From CAYYFX01 sp046330135 (GTDB lineage Bacteria; ARS69), in NCBI GenBank assembly GCA_046330135.1, contig JAXLTI010000003.1:1178001-1242000 (forward strand): DNA of 64,000 nucleotides, written 5' to 3'. Made by a program: the position numbers and the translations under genes. The notes beneath the pieces were generated by a model, which was not told where the DNA came from, searched no databases, and saw nothing but the letters and a program-made list of their open reading frames with translations. Positions 15,817-24,533 of this stretch are shown here, one piece after another (positions within the stretch are counted from its first letter, which is position 1; every line of letters starts with the position of its first letter).

Positions 15817-16800
15817 TCACTTCCCCGCGGTAGCCACCATGACCGCCTTGATCGTGTGCAGGCGATTCTCGGACTGGTCGAAGACGCGCGAGCGCGGCCC
15901 TTCGAAGACCTCGTCCGTGGCCTCGCAGATGTCCGGGAACTTCCGCGCCAGCTCGGTGCCCGCGTCGTGGAAGCAGGGCAGGCAGTGCAGGAAGATCGTG
16001 TCCCGCTGCCCCGTGAGGGCCATCATCTCGTCGGTGACGCGATAGGGCTTCAGCATGCGGATGCGCTCGGGGATCTTGTCCTCCTCGCCCATGGACGCCC
16101 ACACGTCGGTGTAGATGACCAGGGTGCCCTTCACCGCTTCGGCCACCGAATCCGTGACGGTGATCCGCCCGCCCGTGTCCTTCGCGATCTCCTCGCAGGT
16201 CTTCCGCAGGGCCGGCTCCGGGTGCAGCGACGCCGGGGCGCCGATGCGGAAGTCCATGCCCATCTTCGCCGCGCCGATCATCAGGGTGTTCGCGACGTTG
16301 TTCCGCCCGTCGCCCACGTACGTGAAGGGGATCCTGCGGAGGTCCGCGCCGAAGCGCTCGCGCGCGGTGAGGAAGTCCGCGAGGACCTGCGTGGGATGGT
16401 AGCGGTCCGTGAGCCCGTTCCACACGGGCACGCCGGCCCAGCGCGCCAGCTCCTCCACCTTCGCGTGCTCGAAGCCGCGGTACTGGATGCCGTCGAACAT
16501 GCGGCCCAGCACGCGCGCGACGTCCTTGATGCTCTCCTTGATGCCGAGCCGGATGTCCTCGCGTCCGAGGTACTCGGGGTGGGCGCCTTCGTCCACGCAC
16601 GCCGTGACGAACGCGCAGCGCGTGCGGGTGGACGGCTTCTCGAAGATCAGCGCGATGCTCTTCCCTTCGAGCGAGCGCGCGCGCACGCCCGCCGCCTTCG
16701 ACGCCTTGAGCTCGGCGGAGAGGCTCAGCAGGAAGTCGATCTCGGCGGGCGCGTACTCGAGGAGCGAGAGCAGGTGTCGTCCACGCAGGTTGAGGGCCAT
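15817..16800 (-). CDS. argF: ornithine carbamoyltransferase, probably catabolic
   Basis: The 327-residue enzyme interconverts ornithine plus carbamoyl phosphate and citrulline plus phosphate. Diagnostic motifs are all present: the carbamoyl phosphate-binding STRTR (57-61), HPTQ (135-138), the ornithine-binding SMG loop (236-238), and HCLP (272-275). The C-terminal block FDQSENRLHTIKA is also present. The ATG has GGAGG nine bases upstream and lies 23 bases after arginine deiminase, which points to the catabolic direction (citrulline phosphorolysis, ArcB role) rather than biosynthesis. No carbamate kinase is visible in the window. Confidence 0.93.
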   Translation of the reverse strand: MALNLRGRHLLSLLEYAPAEIDFLLSLSAELKASKAAGVRARSLEGKSIALIFEKPSTRTRCAFVTACVDEGAHPEYLGREDIRLGIKESIKDVARVLGRMFDGIQYRGFEHAKVEELARWAGVPVWNGLTDRYHPTQVLADFLTARERFGADLRRIPFTYVGDGRNNVANTLMIGAAKMGMDFRIGAPASLHPEPALRKTCEEIAKDTGGRITVTDSVAEAVKGTLVIYTDVWASMGEEDKIPERIRMLKPYRVTDEMMALTGQRDTIFLHCLPCFHDAGTELARKFPDICEATDEVFEGPRSRVFDQSENRLHTIKAVMVATAGK

Positions 16801-16823
16801 GGCGATCCTCCGTTGCGGGGGTT

Positions 16824-18056
16824 TCAGCGGCCGGCAGGCACGGGTTCGCGCAGCAGCGGCTGCGTCATGCAACGGCTGCCGCCGCGTCCCCGGCAGAGCT
16901 CGGATGCGTCGAGTTCCAGCACCTCCACGCCCGCGTCGCGGAGGCGCTGGTTCGTCTCCTGGTTGCGCCGGTAGCTCACGACGGTGCCGGGCGCGATCGC
17001 GAGCGTGTTGTGGCCGTCGTCCCATTGCTCCCGGATGTAGCCGATCTCCTCCTCGCCGGAAGCGACGATCGTGAGATCGCGCCCGAGGCACTTGCGCAGC
17101 GCGGCCTCGAGGCTCGCGGCGCGCGTCACGGCGAGGTCGCGGCCGCGCGCGGGCCGGAGGATGAAGACCTCCATGCCGGGCGCGACGCCCGGGAAGAAGT
17201 TGAGCTTGTCCGTGTCCACCATCGTGAGCACGGTGTCCAGGTGCATCACCGCCCGCCCGCGGCGGAAGTGCACCACGATGACGTGGTCCACCGGAGAGCG
17301 CTCGAAGAGGCGCAGCGTCACGTTCTCCACGGCGGCCGGCGTGGTGCGCTCGCCGCAGCCGATCAGCACGGTCTTCTCGTCCAGCACGAGCACGTCGCCG
17401 CCCTCGATGGAGGCCGGGTACACGTCGTCCGGCTGGTTGCCGTACCAGACCTTGAAGTCGTCGTCCGCGAACATCGGGTGGTACTTGTAGATGCCGCGCA
17501 GATAGCGCGCCTCGCGCGCGCGCGCCGGCGTGGCGAGGGCGCCGAGAAGCACGCCGTCGCCGATCCACGCCGCGTTGTCGCGCATGAAGAAGAGGTTGGG
17601 CAAGGGCGTGAGCACGTAGTCGAAGCGGTCGGCGTGGACGCTCGCGAAGCGGTCGTCGATGCCCCAGTCCTTCAGCTCGCGCTTCAGGAGCCCGCCGAGC
17701 AGGACGTCCAGGAGATCGTCCTTCGAGCACTCGCGCAGCTCCTTGCGGAGGCGATCGCAGAGCATGCGGCCGCACACCGCCGGGGTGATCACGTCGTCCA
17801 CGATGGTGCCGCGCACGTCCGCGTCGTCGAGGGTCTCCGCGAGGAGGTCGCGGAAATAGAGCACCTCGATGCCGCGCGAGCGCAGGATCGCCACGAAGCG
17901 GTCGTGCTCCTCCTGCGCGCGCTCCACCCAGAGGACGTCGTCGAAGAGGAGGGATTCCTTGTTCGACGGCGTGAGCCGCGCGATCTCCAGGCCGGGACGG
18001 TGCACCAGCACCTTCTGCAGGCGCCCGATCTCGGAGGTGACGCGGAACTTCGACAT
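16824..18056 (-). CDS. arcA: arginine deiminase
   Basis: This 410-residue cytoplasmic enzyme hydrolyses arginine to citrulline and ammonia, the first step of the arginine deiminase pathway. Family marks include the N-terminal SEIGRLQKVLVHRPG, the loop PNLFFMRDNA, MHLDTVLTMVD with the catalytic histidine, and the C-terminal GGSRCMTQPL with the nucleophile Cys396. Length is normal. The ATG at 18056 is chosen over upstream in-frame codons because similarity starts immediately and a GGGAGC site precedes it. It heads the operon arcA-argF-antiporter-unknown, which should yield ammonia, ornithine and carbamoyl phosphate. Confidence 0.95.
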   Translation of the reverse strand: MSKFRVTSEIGRLQKVLVHRPGLEIARLTPSNKESLLFDDVLWVERAQEEHDRFVAILRSRGIEVLYFRDLLAETLDDADVRGTIVDDVITPAVCGRMLCDRLRKELRECSKDDLLDVLLGGLLKRELKDWGIDDRFASVHADRFDYVLTPLPNLFFMRDNAAWIGDGVLLGALATPARAREARYLRGIYKYHPMFADDDFKVWYGNQPDDVYPASIEGGDVLVLDEKTVLIGCGERTTPAAVENVTLRLFERSPVDHVIVVHFRRGRAVMHLDTVLTMVDTDKLNFFPGVAPGMEVFILRPARGRDLAVTRAASLEAALRKCLGRDLTIVASGEEEIGYIREQWDDGHNTLAIAPGTVVSYRRNQETNQRLRDAGVEVLELDASELCRGRGGSRCMTQPLLREPVPAGR

Positions 18057-18164
18057 CGAACGGGCTCCCTGATGGGCCCTCGGACGGCCCGAAGCGCGTC
18101 GGCGGACGGCTCGAGTGGGGGATCCTGCCTGCACGGGGTCGTTTGCGCAACCCCGGTCTGCCTG

Positions 18165-18214
18165 GCGGGGGCCGAGGTCGTGGAAGGCCCCTCGCACGAC
18201 CTGTCGGCCCCCGC
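18165..18214. promoter_or_regulatory. large inverted repeat in the arcA/acyl-CoA dehydrogenase divergent spacer
   Basis: GCGGGGGCCGA-GGTCGTG (18165-18182) faces CACGACC-TG-TCGGCCCCCGC (18195-18214): 18 paired bases with one two-base bulge around a 12-base loop. It lies about 110 bases upstream of arcA and 80 upstream of the acyl-CoA dehydrogenase gene, a suitable place for an operator. No known regulator consensus was recognised. Confidence 0.5.
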
Positions 18215-18257
18215 AGAACGACCGCTCTCCCGACTCGCCACGCGCCGGGCCCTTCGG

Positions 18258-18263
18258 TATCCT
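18258..18263 (+). promoter_or_regulatory. candidate -10 element for the acyl-CoA dehydrogenase gene
   Basis: TATCCT lies 31 bases before the ATG. The same hexamer followed by TG(C/T)GC recurs before other genes in the window (see 24558). No good -35 is seen. Confidence 0.35.
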
Positions 18264-18294
18264 GTGCGCCTCACTCCGCCGCCCGAGGAAACCG

Positions 18295-19488
18295 ATGGCC
18301 ACGGCCACCGCTTCGAAGATCGTCTCGCTGGACGAGCTGGTCTCGCTCGACGCGATCCTCACCGACGAGGAGCGTCTGGTCCGCGACTCCGTGCGGCGCT
18401 TCCTCGCGGACCGCTATCTCCCGCACGTGGGCGAGTGGTTCGAGACCGAGCACTTCCCGCGCGAGCTGATCCCGGAGATCGCGGCGCTCGGCGTCCTCGG
18501 CATGAACATCGAGGGCTGGGGCTGTGCGGGGCTCGGCGACGTCGCGTACGGCCTCACGCTGCAGGAGCTGGAGTACGCGGACTCCGGCCTGCGCAGCTTC
18601 GTGTCGGTCCAGGGATCGCTCTGCATGTACCCGATCCTGCGCTTCGGGTCCCCCGAGCAGAAGGACCGTTGGCTGCCGGGCATGGCGAAGGGCGAGCGGA
18701 TCGGCTGCTTCGGCCTGACCGAGCCCGACGCCGGCTCCGATCCCTCCGCGATGAAGACGCGCGCGCGCCGCGACGGCTCGGGCTGGATCCTGGACGGGGC
18801 GAAGATGTGGATCACGAACTCGCCGCAGGCCCACCTGGCGGTGGTGTGGGCGAAGACCGAAGGGGACGATCCCGCGTCCATCCGCGCCTTCGTGGTGGAG
18901 CGCGGAACCGCCGGCTTCGAGACGCCCACGATGCGGCGGAAGATGTCGCTGCGCGCCTCCGAGACCGGCGAGATCGTGCTGTCCGGCTGCCGCGTGAGCG
19001 AGGAGAACCGCCTGCCGAAGGCGGAGGGTCTCGGCGCGGCGCTCGCGTGCCTCAACCAGGCGCGCTTCGGGATCGCGTTCGGCGCGGTCGGGGCGGCGCG
19101 CGCCTGCTACGACGCGGCGGTGCGTTACGCCAAGGAACGCGTGGCGTTCGGCCGGCCGATCGCGGGGAAGCAGCTCATCCAGAAGCAGATCGTGGACATG
19201 GCGGAGGCCATCGCGCGGGCGCAGATCCTCGTGATCCACCTCGGGCGCCTGAAGGAGAAGGGGCGGCTCGAGCCGTGGCAGGTGAGCCTCGCGAAGCGGA
19301 ACAACGTGGCCATGGCGCTGGACGTGGCGCGCAGCGCGCGGTCCATCCTCGGCGCGAACGGGATCTCGGTGGAGTACCCCGTCATTCGCCACATGCTCAA
19401 CCTCGAGTCCGTGTACACGTACGAGGGCACGCACGAGGTCCACACGCTCATCCTCGGTCGCGCCTTGACGGGGGAGGACGCGTTCTGA
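18295..19488 (+). CDS. acyl-CoA dehydrogenase, glutaryl-CoA dehydrogenase-like
   Basis: The 397-residue flavoenzyme introduces a double bond into an acyl-CoA, passing electrons to electron-transfer flavoprotein. It contains the FAD-binding CFGLTEPDAGSDPSAMKT region and WITNSPQA, and ends with YEGTHEVHTLILGRALTG. Glu377 in that last block sits at the catalytic base position of glutaryl-CoA and related dehydrogenases. Those features and the length favour the glutaryl-CoA branch, but other short-chain acyl-CoAs are possible because no partner gene lies nearby. A GAGGAAA site lies four bases before the ATG. It is monocistronic or followed by the cytochrome gene. Confidence 0.9.
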   Translation: MATATASKIVSLDELVSLDAILTDEERLVRDSVRRFLADRYLPHVGEWFETEHFPRELIPEIAALGVLGMNIEGWGCAGLGDVAYGLTLQELEYADSGLRSFVSVQGSLCMYPILRFGSPEQKDRWLPGMAKGERIGCFGLTEPDAGSDPSAMKTRARRDGSGWILDGAKMWITNSPQAHLAVVWAKTEGDDPASIRAFVVERGTAGFETPTMRRKMSLRASETGEIVLSGCRVSEENRLPKAEGLGAALACLNQARFGIAFGAVGAARACYDAAVRYAKERVAFGRPIAGKQLIQKQIVDMAEAIARAQILVIHLGRLKEKGRLEPWQVSLAKRNNVAMALDVARSARSILGANGISVEYPVIRHMLNLESVYTYEGTHEVHTLILGRALTGEDAF

Positions 19489-19593
19489 CCTCCTCGCGGC
19501 GCGGTGCGCTGGCGTCGATCCCCAACCCCCGGTGTCCGTCCGCAGCCCATCGGCTCGATCCCCCGATCCCGTTCCCCTGACTGGAGTGCTTCC

Positions 19594-20391
19594 GTGAGAG
19601 TCCGCGCGTCGCTTCTTCACGTCGTCCTCGTCTCGGCTCTGGCCATGGCCCTCGTCCCCGCGCCCGGGTTCGCGCAGCACCTCCAGTGGCCCGAGCACCC
19701 GAAGAACCTCAAGGTGCTCAAGAATCTCAAGGGCGAGCAGCTCCGGCCCGTGATGCAGGAGATGACCCACGGCCTCGGCGTGCGCTGCAACTTCTGTCAC
19801 GTGGGCCAGGAAGGGCAGCCGATCACGAGCTACGATTTCGCGTCGGACGAGAAGCCCGAGAAGCAGGTCGCGCGGAAGATGCTGGAGATGGTGCAGAGCG
19901 TGCATGGCCAGCTCGAGAAGCTGGACCTGCCGAAGGACGAGACCCGCGTGGAGGTCACCTGCTACACCTGCCACCGCGGGCGCCCGAAGCCCCTCGAGCT
20001 GCACGCCGAGCTTTCGGCGGTCTTCCACAAGCAGGGCGCGGACTCGATGGCGGCCCGCTACCACGCCCTCAAGGACCGGTTCCTCTCGCGCGGAGCGTAC
20101 GACTTCGGGGAAGGCTCCCTGAACGAGCTCGGCTACGAGCTTCTGGCCGCGGGAGAGAAGGAAGGGGCGCTGCGCGCCTTCCAGCTGAACGTGGAGGCCT
20201 ACCCGCAGTCCGCGAACGCCTACGACAGCCTGGCCGAGGCGTACCTCGCGGCCGGGCAGAGGGACGAGGCGCGCACGAACTACCGCAAGTCGCTCGAGCT
20301 CGATCCGAAGAACGAGAACGCGGCCGAGAAGTTGAAGGAGATCGACGCCGCGCCGGAGGGCGGCGCGCCGAGCGGCGCCTCAGGGCACTGA
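19594..20391 (+). CDS. exported c-type cytochrome with C-terminal TPR repeats
   Basis: The 265-residue product has a signal peptide (about 1-27, ending GFAQ). A haem domain similar to the photosynthetic reaction-centre cytochrome subunit follows, with CNFCH at 65-69 and CYTCH at 123-127. The C-terminal part (about 150-255) reads as TPR helices (SLNELGYELLAAG, NAYDSLAEAYLAAG, ARTNYRKSLELDP). Two haems should be attached in the periplasm. Such two-haem plus TPR proteins occur in non-phototrophic soil bacteria, with unknown redox partners. The GTG start has CTGGAG nine bases upstream. Photosynthesis should not be inferred, as no other such gene is present. Confidence 0.85.
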   Translation: MRVRASLLHVVLVSALAMALVPAPGFAQHLQWPEHPKNLKVLKNLKGEQLRPVMQEMTHGLGVRCNFCHVGQEGQPITSYDFASDEKPEKQVARKMLEMVQSVHGQLEKLDLPKDETRVEVTCYTCHRGRPKPLELHAELSAVFHKQGADSMAARYHALKDRFLSRGAYDFGEGSLNELGYELLAAGEKEGALRAFQLNVEAYPQSANAYDSLAEAYLAAGQRDEARTNYRKSLELDPKNENAAEKLKEIDAAPEGGAPSGASGH

Positions 20392-20394
20392 GGG

Positions 20395-20415
20395 GCTGTT
20401 CAGGTTCCGAACAGC
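20395..20415. terminator. small hairpin after the cytochrome c gene
   Basis: GCTGTTC and GAACAGC form a perfect 7 bp stem around AGGTTCC, starting three bases after the cytochrome stop. There is no T-run, so terminator function is uncertain. Confidence 0.4.
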
Positions 20416-20521
20416 GTCGCTCGAGGATTGATCACGGCCGATGGGCCGCCGGACGGTCGATCATCGGACCCAGGATTGCCGGACGACTCGTTCGGCGGAC
20501 GCTCGGTCACCCGACGGCCGA

Positions 20522-21508
20522 TCACTGGAAGTACGCGACCGTCCCGTAATGGACGCCGGCGATCTCGCGCGCGAGCCCGAGCGAGGGCTCGCGGCTGCCG
20601 TCGGTGGTGATCCAGAGCGCGGCCACGAACGGCGGGCGCGCCACGGCGAGCTGCGCGTGGAGGTAGCCGCGCGCGTCCGGCACCGTGAAGCGCGTGCCCA
20701 CGCCTTCCAGGGTGATCCCGTTCAGGGCCGAGTCCACGAGGGGCCCGCCGGCGTTCGCCACGAGGATGGCGTCGTTGCCCAGCACCTCGCGCAGGCGCTG
20801 CGTGAAGTAGGGCCGCCATGCGGCGTACTGCGCGTCGAGCTGGTCCATGGTGTCGGCCACGCCGTCGCCGTCGATGTCGAACGAGGTGGTGAGCGAGTCC
20901 AGCAGCGCCTTGCGCCACGCCGGGTACTCCGAGGTGCACTGGTCCACGTACAGCCCGTCCCAACCCATCCCGGCCATGTGGCCCTGCAGGAACGCCACGA
21001 GCAGGTCGGCGGTCCGCTTCGAGAGGATGAACGCCGGAAGGGCGGATCCGCTCTCGCCGCGTTGCCGCACGACGTTGCCCGTCCGCAGGTCTCTCAGGCA
21101 GAGCGTGGAATCGAACGTCGCGGTGAGCGTGTCGTAGTACGGGTTGCCGGGGAAGAAGCCGATCGAGACATCCTGCGCGCTCACGTAGGAGAGGGCGCGC
21201 GTTCCCGGGACGCCTTGATGGATCTTCGCGATCTCGTCGGCGCCCAGCGAAGGCGTGCACACGAAGAGCGAGTACTTCGCGAAGTCCGCCGGCCAGCCTG
21301 TGCGACGCAGGTCCGTTCCGTCGAGCGTGAAGAAGGCCTGCGGGACGTCGATGGTGTCCACCGGCGTGGCCAGCGTGTCGGGCTGCTTGCCGGCAGGGGG
21401 GTCCTTCGGGTCGACGTTCGAGACGATGCAGCCCAAGCCGCAGAATGCGCCCAGCGCGAGAAGCGCGGCGGCATGCCGAGTCAACGAGAGCCAGCGGTTG
21501 CGAGGCAT
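20522..21508 (-). CDS. lipoprotein resembling putative glycoside hydrolases (GHL15-like)
   Basis: The 328-residue product starts with a lipoprotein signal (LALGAFCGLGC, lipidated Cys27). The body contains ALSYVSAQDVSIGFFPGN, MGWDGLYVDQ and NDAILVANAGGP, blocks resembling barrel strands of putative glycosyl hydrolases where an acidic residue follows DGL. Substrate and activity are unknown. The ATG at 21508 was preferred to one ten codons upstream because it gives a standard basic-hydrophobic signal. It probably sits in the periplasm or on the outer membrane, and no carbohydrate genes surround it. Confidence 0.7.
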   Translation of the reverse strand: MPRNRWLSLTRHAAALLALGAFCGLGCIVSNVDPKDPPAGKQPDTLATPVDTIDVPQAFFTLDGTDLRRTGWPADFAKYSLFVCTPSLGADEIAKIHQGVPGTRALSYVSAQDVSIGFFPGNPYYDTLTATFDSTLCLRDLRTGNVVRQRGESGSALPAFILSKRTADLLVAFLQGHMAGMGWDGLYVDQCTSEYPAWRKALLDSLTTSFDIDGDGVADTMDQLDAQYAAWRPYFTQRLREVLGNDAILVANAGGPLVDSALNGITLEGVGTRFTVPDARGYLHAQLAVARPPFVAALWITTDGSREPSLGLAREIAGVHYGTVAYFQ

Positions 21509-21875
21509 GATGAGGAATCCGCTCCCGGGCGCAACCACGAGGTCCTCGCGGTCTTGCCCGCGGCGACTATACGCAGGATCCGTGCCCTTGGCCCGGAGAG
21601 ACCGGGCCCACCGTCCCGGGGGCGAACGCGCGCCTCGGCCGGCGGTTCGCCAGCCGCCGTGCGGCAGCCGCGGATGAATCTCTGCACAGGCGGCTCCCCG
21701 GACGGACTGCTTCGGGGCGCCTCTCGCCCGGGGCCTTGAACGCCGCGCGGTCGCGACGGTTCCCCCCGGGCCTCCGCCACGTCCGCCCTCCCCCTCCCTC
21801 GGCCCCGTCCGCCGCGGATCGCGGCGTCGTCCCGGCCGCCGCCCGGAGGCCGCGGCCGGGGAGCGAACCGCCGGT
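21509..21875. other. spacer between the lipoprotein and M32 peptidase genes
   Basis: No gene is supported. Besides the -10 candidate it holds a widely spaced 12 bp inverted pair, CCGGCGGTTCGC (21639-21650) and GCGAACCGCCGG (21863-21874), the second ending just before the M32 stop codon. The stretch between is C-rich without further clear structure. Confidence 0.4.
21566..21571 (-). promoter_or_regulatory. candidate -10 element for the GHL15-like lipoprotein gene
   Basis: On the minus strand TATAGT lies about 57 bases before the lipoprotein ATG. It is a good -10 match in a GC-rich region, but no matching -35 is seen. Confidence 0.35.
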
Positions 21876-23369
21876 CTACAGGTCGTACAGCTCGCCGTAC
21901 TTCGCGTTCACGTACTCCGTGAAGTAGCGCGAGTCGGGGGTCTTGCCCGTGGCGCGACGCATGAGCTCGGCCGCCGGATACTCGCGACCCCAGCGGTGGA
22001 TCTTCTTCCGCAGCCACTCTCGCAGCGGCAGGAAGGAGCCCTCCTCGATCCGCGACTCGATGTCCGGCATGTCCCGCTTCACCGCGTCCCAGATCTGCGC
22101 CGCGTAGAGATTGCCGAGCGAGTACGTGGGGAAGTAGCCGTAGAGGCCCATGCCCCAGTGGATGTCCTGCAGCACGCCCTCCGAGTCCCGCTCGGGGACG
22201 ATCCCGAGCAGCTCCTTCATCCGGCGATTCCAGATCGTGGGCAGATCCTTCGGACGGATCGTGCCGTCGAAGAGCCCCTTCTCGATGCCGTAGCGCAGCA
22301 CGATGTGGAGGTTGTACGTCACCTCGTCCGCCTCGACGCGGATGAAGGACGGGACCACCTCGTTCACCGCGAAGTGGAACGCCTCGAGCGAGACGCCGCC
22401 GAGCTGCTCGGGAAACACCGCCTGCGCCTTCGGCAGGAAGTGCTTCCAGAACGGGATGCTCCGCCCCACGACGTTCTCCCACAGCCGCGACTGCGACTCG
22501 TGGATGCCGAGGGACACCGCGGTGCCCACCGGCGTGCGCTGGAGCTTCTCGTCGAGGCCCTGCTCGTAGAGGCCGTGGCCCGCCTCGTGGATCAGACCGA
22601 AGAGGCAGGGCTTCAGCTCGTCCTCGAAGACGCGCGTGGTGAGGCGCACGTCCCCCGGCCCGAAGCCCGAGCAGAACGGATGCGTGGACAGGTCGATGCG
22701 TCCCTTCGAGAAGTCGAAGCCCATCGCCGCGACGACTTCCCGGCCGAACGCCAGCTGCGCGTCCTTCGGGAACTTCCGGGTGACGATCTTCCCGTCGGGG
22801 CGCTTCTTCGACGCCGCGATCTTCCGCACGAGCGGCTTCGTGGCCTCCTCGAGCGCGCCGAGCAGAGGATCCAGCTCCGCCACCGTGGCGCCCGGCTCGT
22901 ACACGTCGAGCATGGCGTCGTAGGGCACGCCCGCATAGCCCACCGCGTCCGCCACGCGCCGCTTCAGGCGCACGATCGTCATGATGTAGCTCTCGAAGTC
23001 GTTCCAGCGGCTCGTGCGATACGCCTTGCGCCACGCCGCGAGACCGCGGCTCTCGGCGCGGGTGACTTCCTCGACGAGCTCTCCGGGGATCTTCGCCGCG
23101 CGGTGATGATCGCGACGCGCCTCGCGCAGCATGGCCTTGTCCCGCGGGGCGGTCGCGGCGCCTTCGGCCTCCTTGAGCGCCTTGCGGAAGTCGCGCGCCA
23201 CGAGCTTCTCGTGCGCGACCTTCGCGAGGGTGGCTAGGTGGTCGCCGCGGGCGGGGGCGCCACCCTCGGGGAGCATCGTCTCCTGGTCCCACTCGAGGAC
23301 CTGGGAAGCCTTGGAGAGGTCTTGGTACTCCGCCCATCGGTCGAGGAACGCTTTCATCTCGGTCTTCAC
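21876..23369 (-). CDS. M32-family metallocarboxypeptidase (Taq type)
   Basis: The 497-residue zinc carboxypeptidase removes C-terminal residues from peptides in the cytoplasm. It carries the zinc-binding HEAGH (261-265) in LIHEAGHGLYEQG and the downstream ligand region GIHESQSRLWEN, both diagnostic of M32. The N-terminal LEWDQETMLPEGGAPARGDHLA block is typical. The GTG at 23369 has CCGGAG seven bases upstream; an ATG four codons later is an alternative. It stands between the rhomboid gene upstream and a lipoprotein gene downstream with no shared pathway evident. Confidence 0.92.
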   Translation of the reverse strand: MKTEMKAFLDRWAEYQDLSKASQVLEWDQETMLPEGGAPARGDHLATLAKVAHEKLVARDFRKALKEAEGAATAPRDKAMLREARRDHHRAAKIPGELVEEVTRAESRGLAAWRKAYRTSRWNDFESYIMTIVRLKRRVADAVGYAGVPYDAMLDVYEPGATVAELDPLLGALEEATKPLVRKIAASKKRPDGKIVTRKFPKDAQLAFGREVVAAMGFDFSKGRIDLSTHPFCSGFGPGDVRLTTRVFEDELKPCLFGLIHEAGHGLYEQGLDEKLQRTPVGTAVSLGIHESQSRLWENVVGRSIPFWKHFLPKAQAVFPEQLGGVSLEAFHFAVNEVVPSFIRVEADEVTYNLHIVLRYGIEKGLFDGTIRPKDLPTIWNRRMKELLGIVPERDSEGVLQDIHWGMGLYGYFPTYSLGNLYAAQIWDAVKRDMPDIESRIEEGSFLPLREWLRKKIHRWGREYPAAELMRRATGKTPDSRYFTEYVNAKYGELYDL

Positions 23370-23505
23370 GAGAGACTCCGGATTGGAGGACACACCACGC
23401 GATGCTCGGCCCACGATACCCCCGCGCAAGCGGTCCCTCAAGCCGCGGCCGCGTGGGCGGTGATCACCGGGCGGCGGGCAGGGATCGGCGTCTGCTTCGG
23501 GAGCT

Positions 23506-24351
23506 TCAGCCCTGGAGGTGGAGAATCGCGAGACCGAAGCTCGACACGAACCCGAGGAGGGTCAGCGCCAGGAAGCCCAGGGCGAGGAGGATGGAGGCGC
23601 GGCCCTCCGGGCGGCCGAGGCGGGTGCGGTAGAGGCTCGCGGCGAGGTAGCCGCCCGCGAACCCGCCCACGTGCGCCACGTTGTCCACGCCGGGGAAGAT
23701 GAAGCCCATGAGCGCCATCACGATGGCCCAGGTCCACAGCTGGCGCGTCATCATCGAGGCGCCGACCGTCCGCCCGTAGACGATGAGCGCCGCCAGGAGC
23801 CCGAAGATCGAGCCGGACGCGCCGATCGTGGGGTGCGGCGAGCCGAGCCCGAGGATGGGCAACCCGTCCGAGGCGAGGAAGCCCGCCGCCCCGGCCACGC
23901 TCCAGATGACGAAGAAGCGGGCGGATCCGAACGCCCGCTGCACGTCGGGGCCGAGGCTCCGGATCCACAGCACGTTGAAGAGGATGTGGAGAAGCCCGCC
24001 GTGCAGGTAGATCGCGGTGAGCACGGTCCACGGGTGCCCGACCAGGAGATCGATCGGCTCCGTGGCGCCGAGCAGGCGGAGCACCGCGGTCGAGGGGGAG
24101 AGGAGGCCGAAAGGACCCCCCGAGAACTGCAAGATCGAGCGGACGTTGAGCACGAGGGACAGCACGTACAGCCCGACGCACGCGATCGGGATCAGCGACA
24201 CGGGATCGAGCGAGCGGATCACGCGCGAGAGCGCCGGGCCGTATCCCCAGAGGCCGGGTCGGCGCGCGCCGCAGTAGGGGCAGCGCTCCGCGCTCACCGA
24301 GATGAGCTTGCGGCAATTCGGGCACAGCATGGCGCCCTGCGTTTGACGCAT
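23506..24351 (-). CDS. rhomboid-family intramembrane serine protease with N-terminal zinc ribbon
   Basis: The 281-residue protein starts with a zinc ribbon (Cys10, Cys13, Cys24, Cys27 as CPNC and CPYC) followed by about six or seven membrane helices. The catalytic dyad is present: Ser179 in GASGSIFG and His227 in NVAHVGGFAGGYL. The upstream HGGLLHILFN loop is typical of rhomboids. It should cleave membrane proteins within the bilayer; the substrate is unknown. The start at 24351 is chosen because it places the zinc ribbon at the extreme N-terminus. It is divergent from the M42 peptidase gene. Confidence 0.9.
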   Translation of the reverse strand: MRQTQGAMLCPNCRKLISVSAERCPYCGARRPGLWGYGPALSRVIRSLDPVSLIPIACVGLYVLSLVLNVRSILQFSGGPFGLLSPSTAVLRLLGATEPIDLLVGHPWTVLTAIYLHGGLLHILFNVLWIRSLGPDVQRAFGSARFFVIWSVAGAAGFLASDGLPILGLGSPHPTIGASGSIFGLLAALIVYGRTVGASMMTRQLWTWAIVMALMGFIFPGVDNVAHVGGFAGGYLAASLYRTRLGRPEGRASILLALGFLALTLLGFVSSFGLAILHLQG

Positions 24352-24533
24352 GGAAGCCTCGCGCACGGAGGGGAAATCGCGGGCGACTCTAAGGGCGCCG
24401 CGGGCCGGTCGGCAACCCCGCAACGGATCGAGCGAGGTCGCCCGCCCCGCCGCGCCGTCCCGCATCGGCGGCCGCGCGCGGGCGGTCCGCGGTGGTGGGC
24501 GAGTCGCCCCCTTGCCCGGCGTCTCGCGTCCGC

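Noticed and set aside
20416..20521. Repeated GGACG, GATCG and CCGGACG words suggesting a CRISPR-like or tandem array
   Set aside because: Units are irregular in spacing and sequence, and no constant repeat of 20 or more bases exists.
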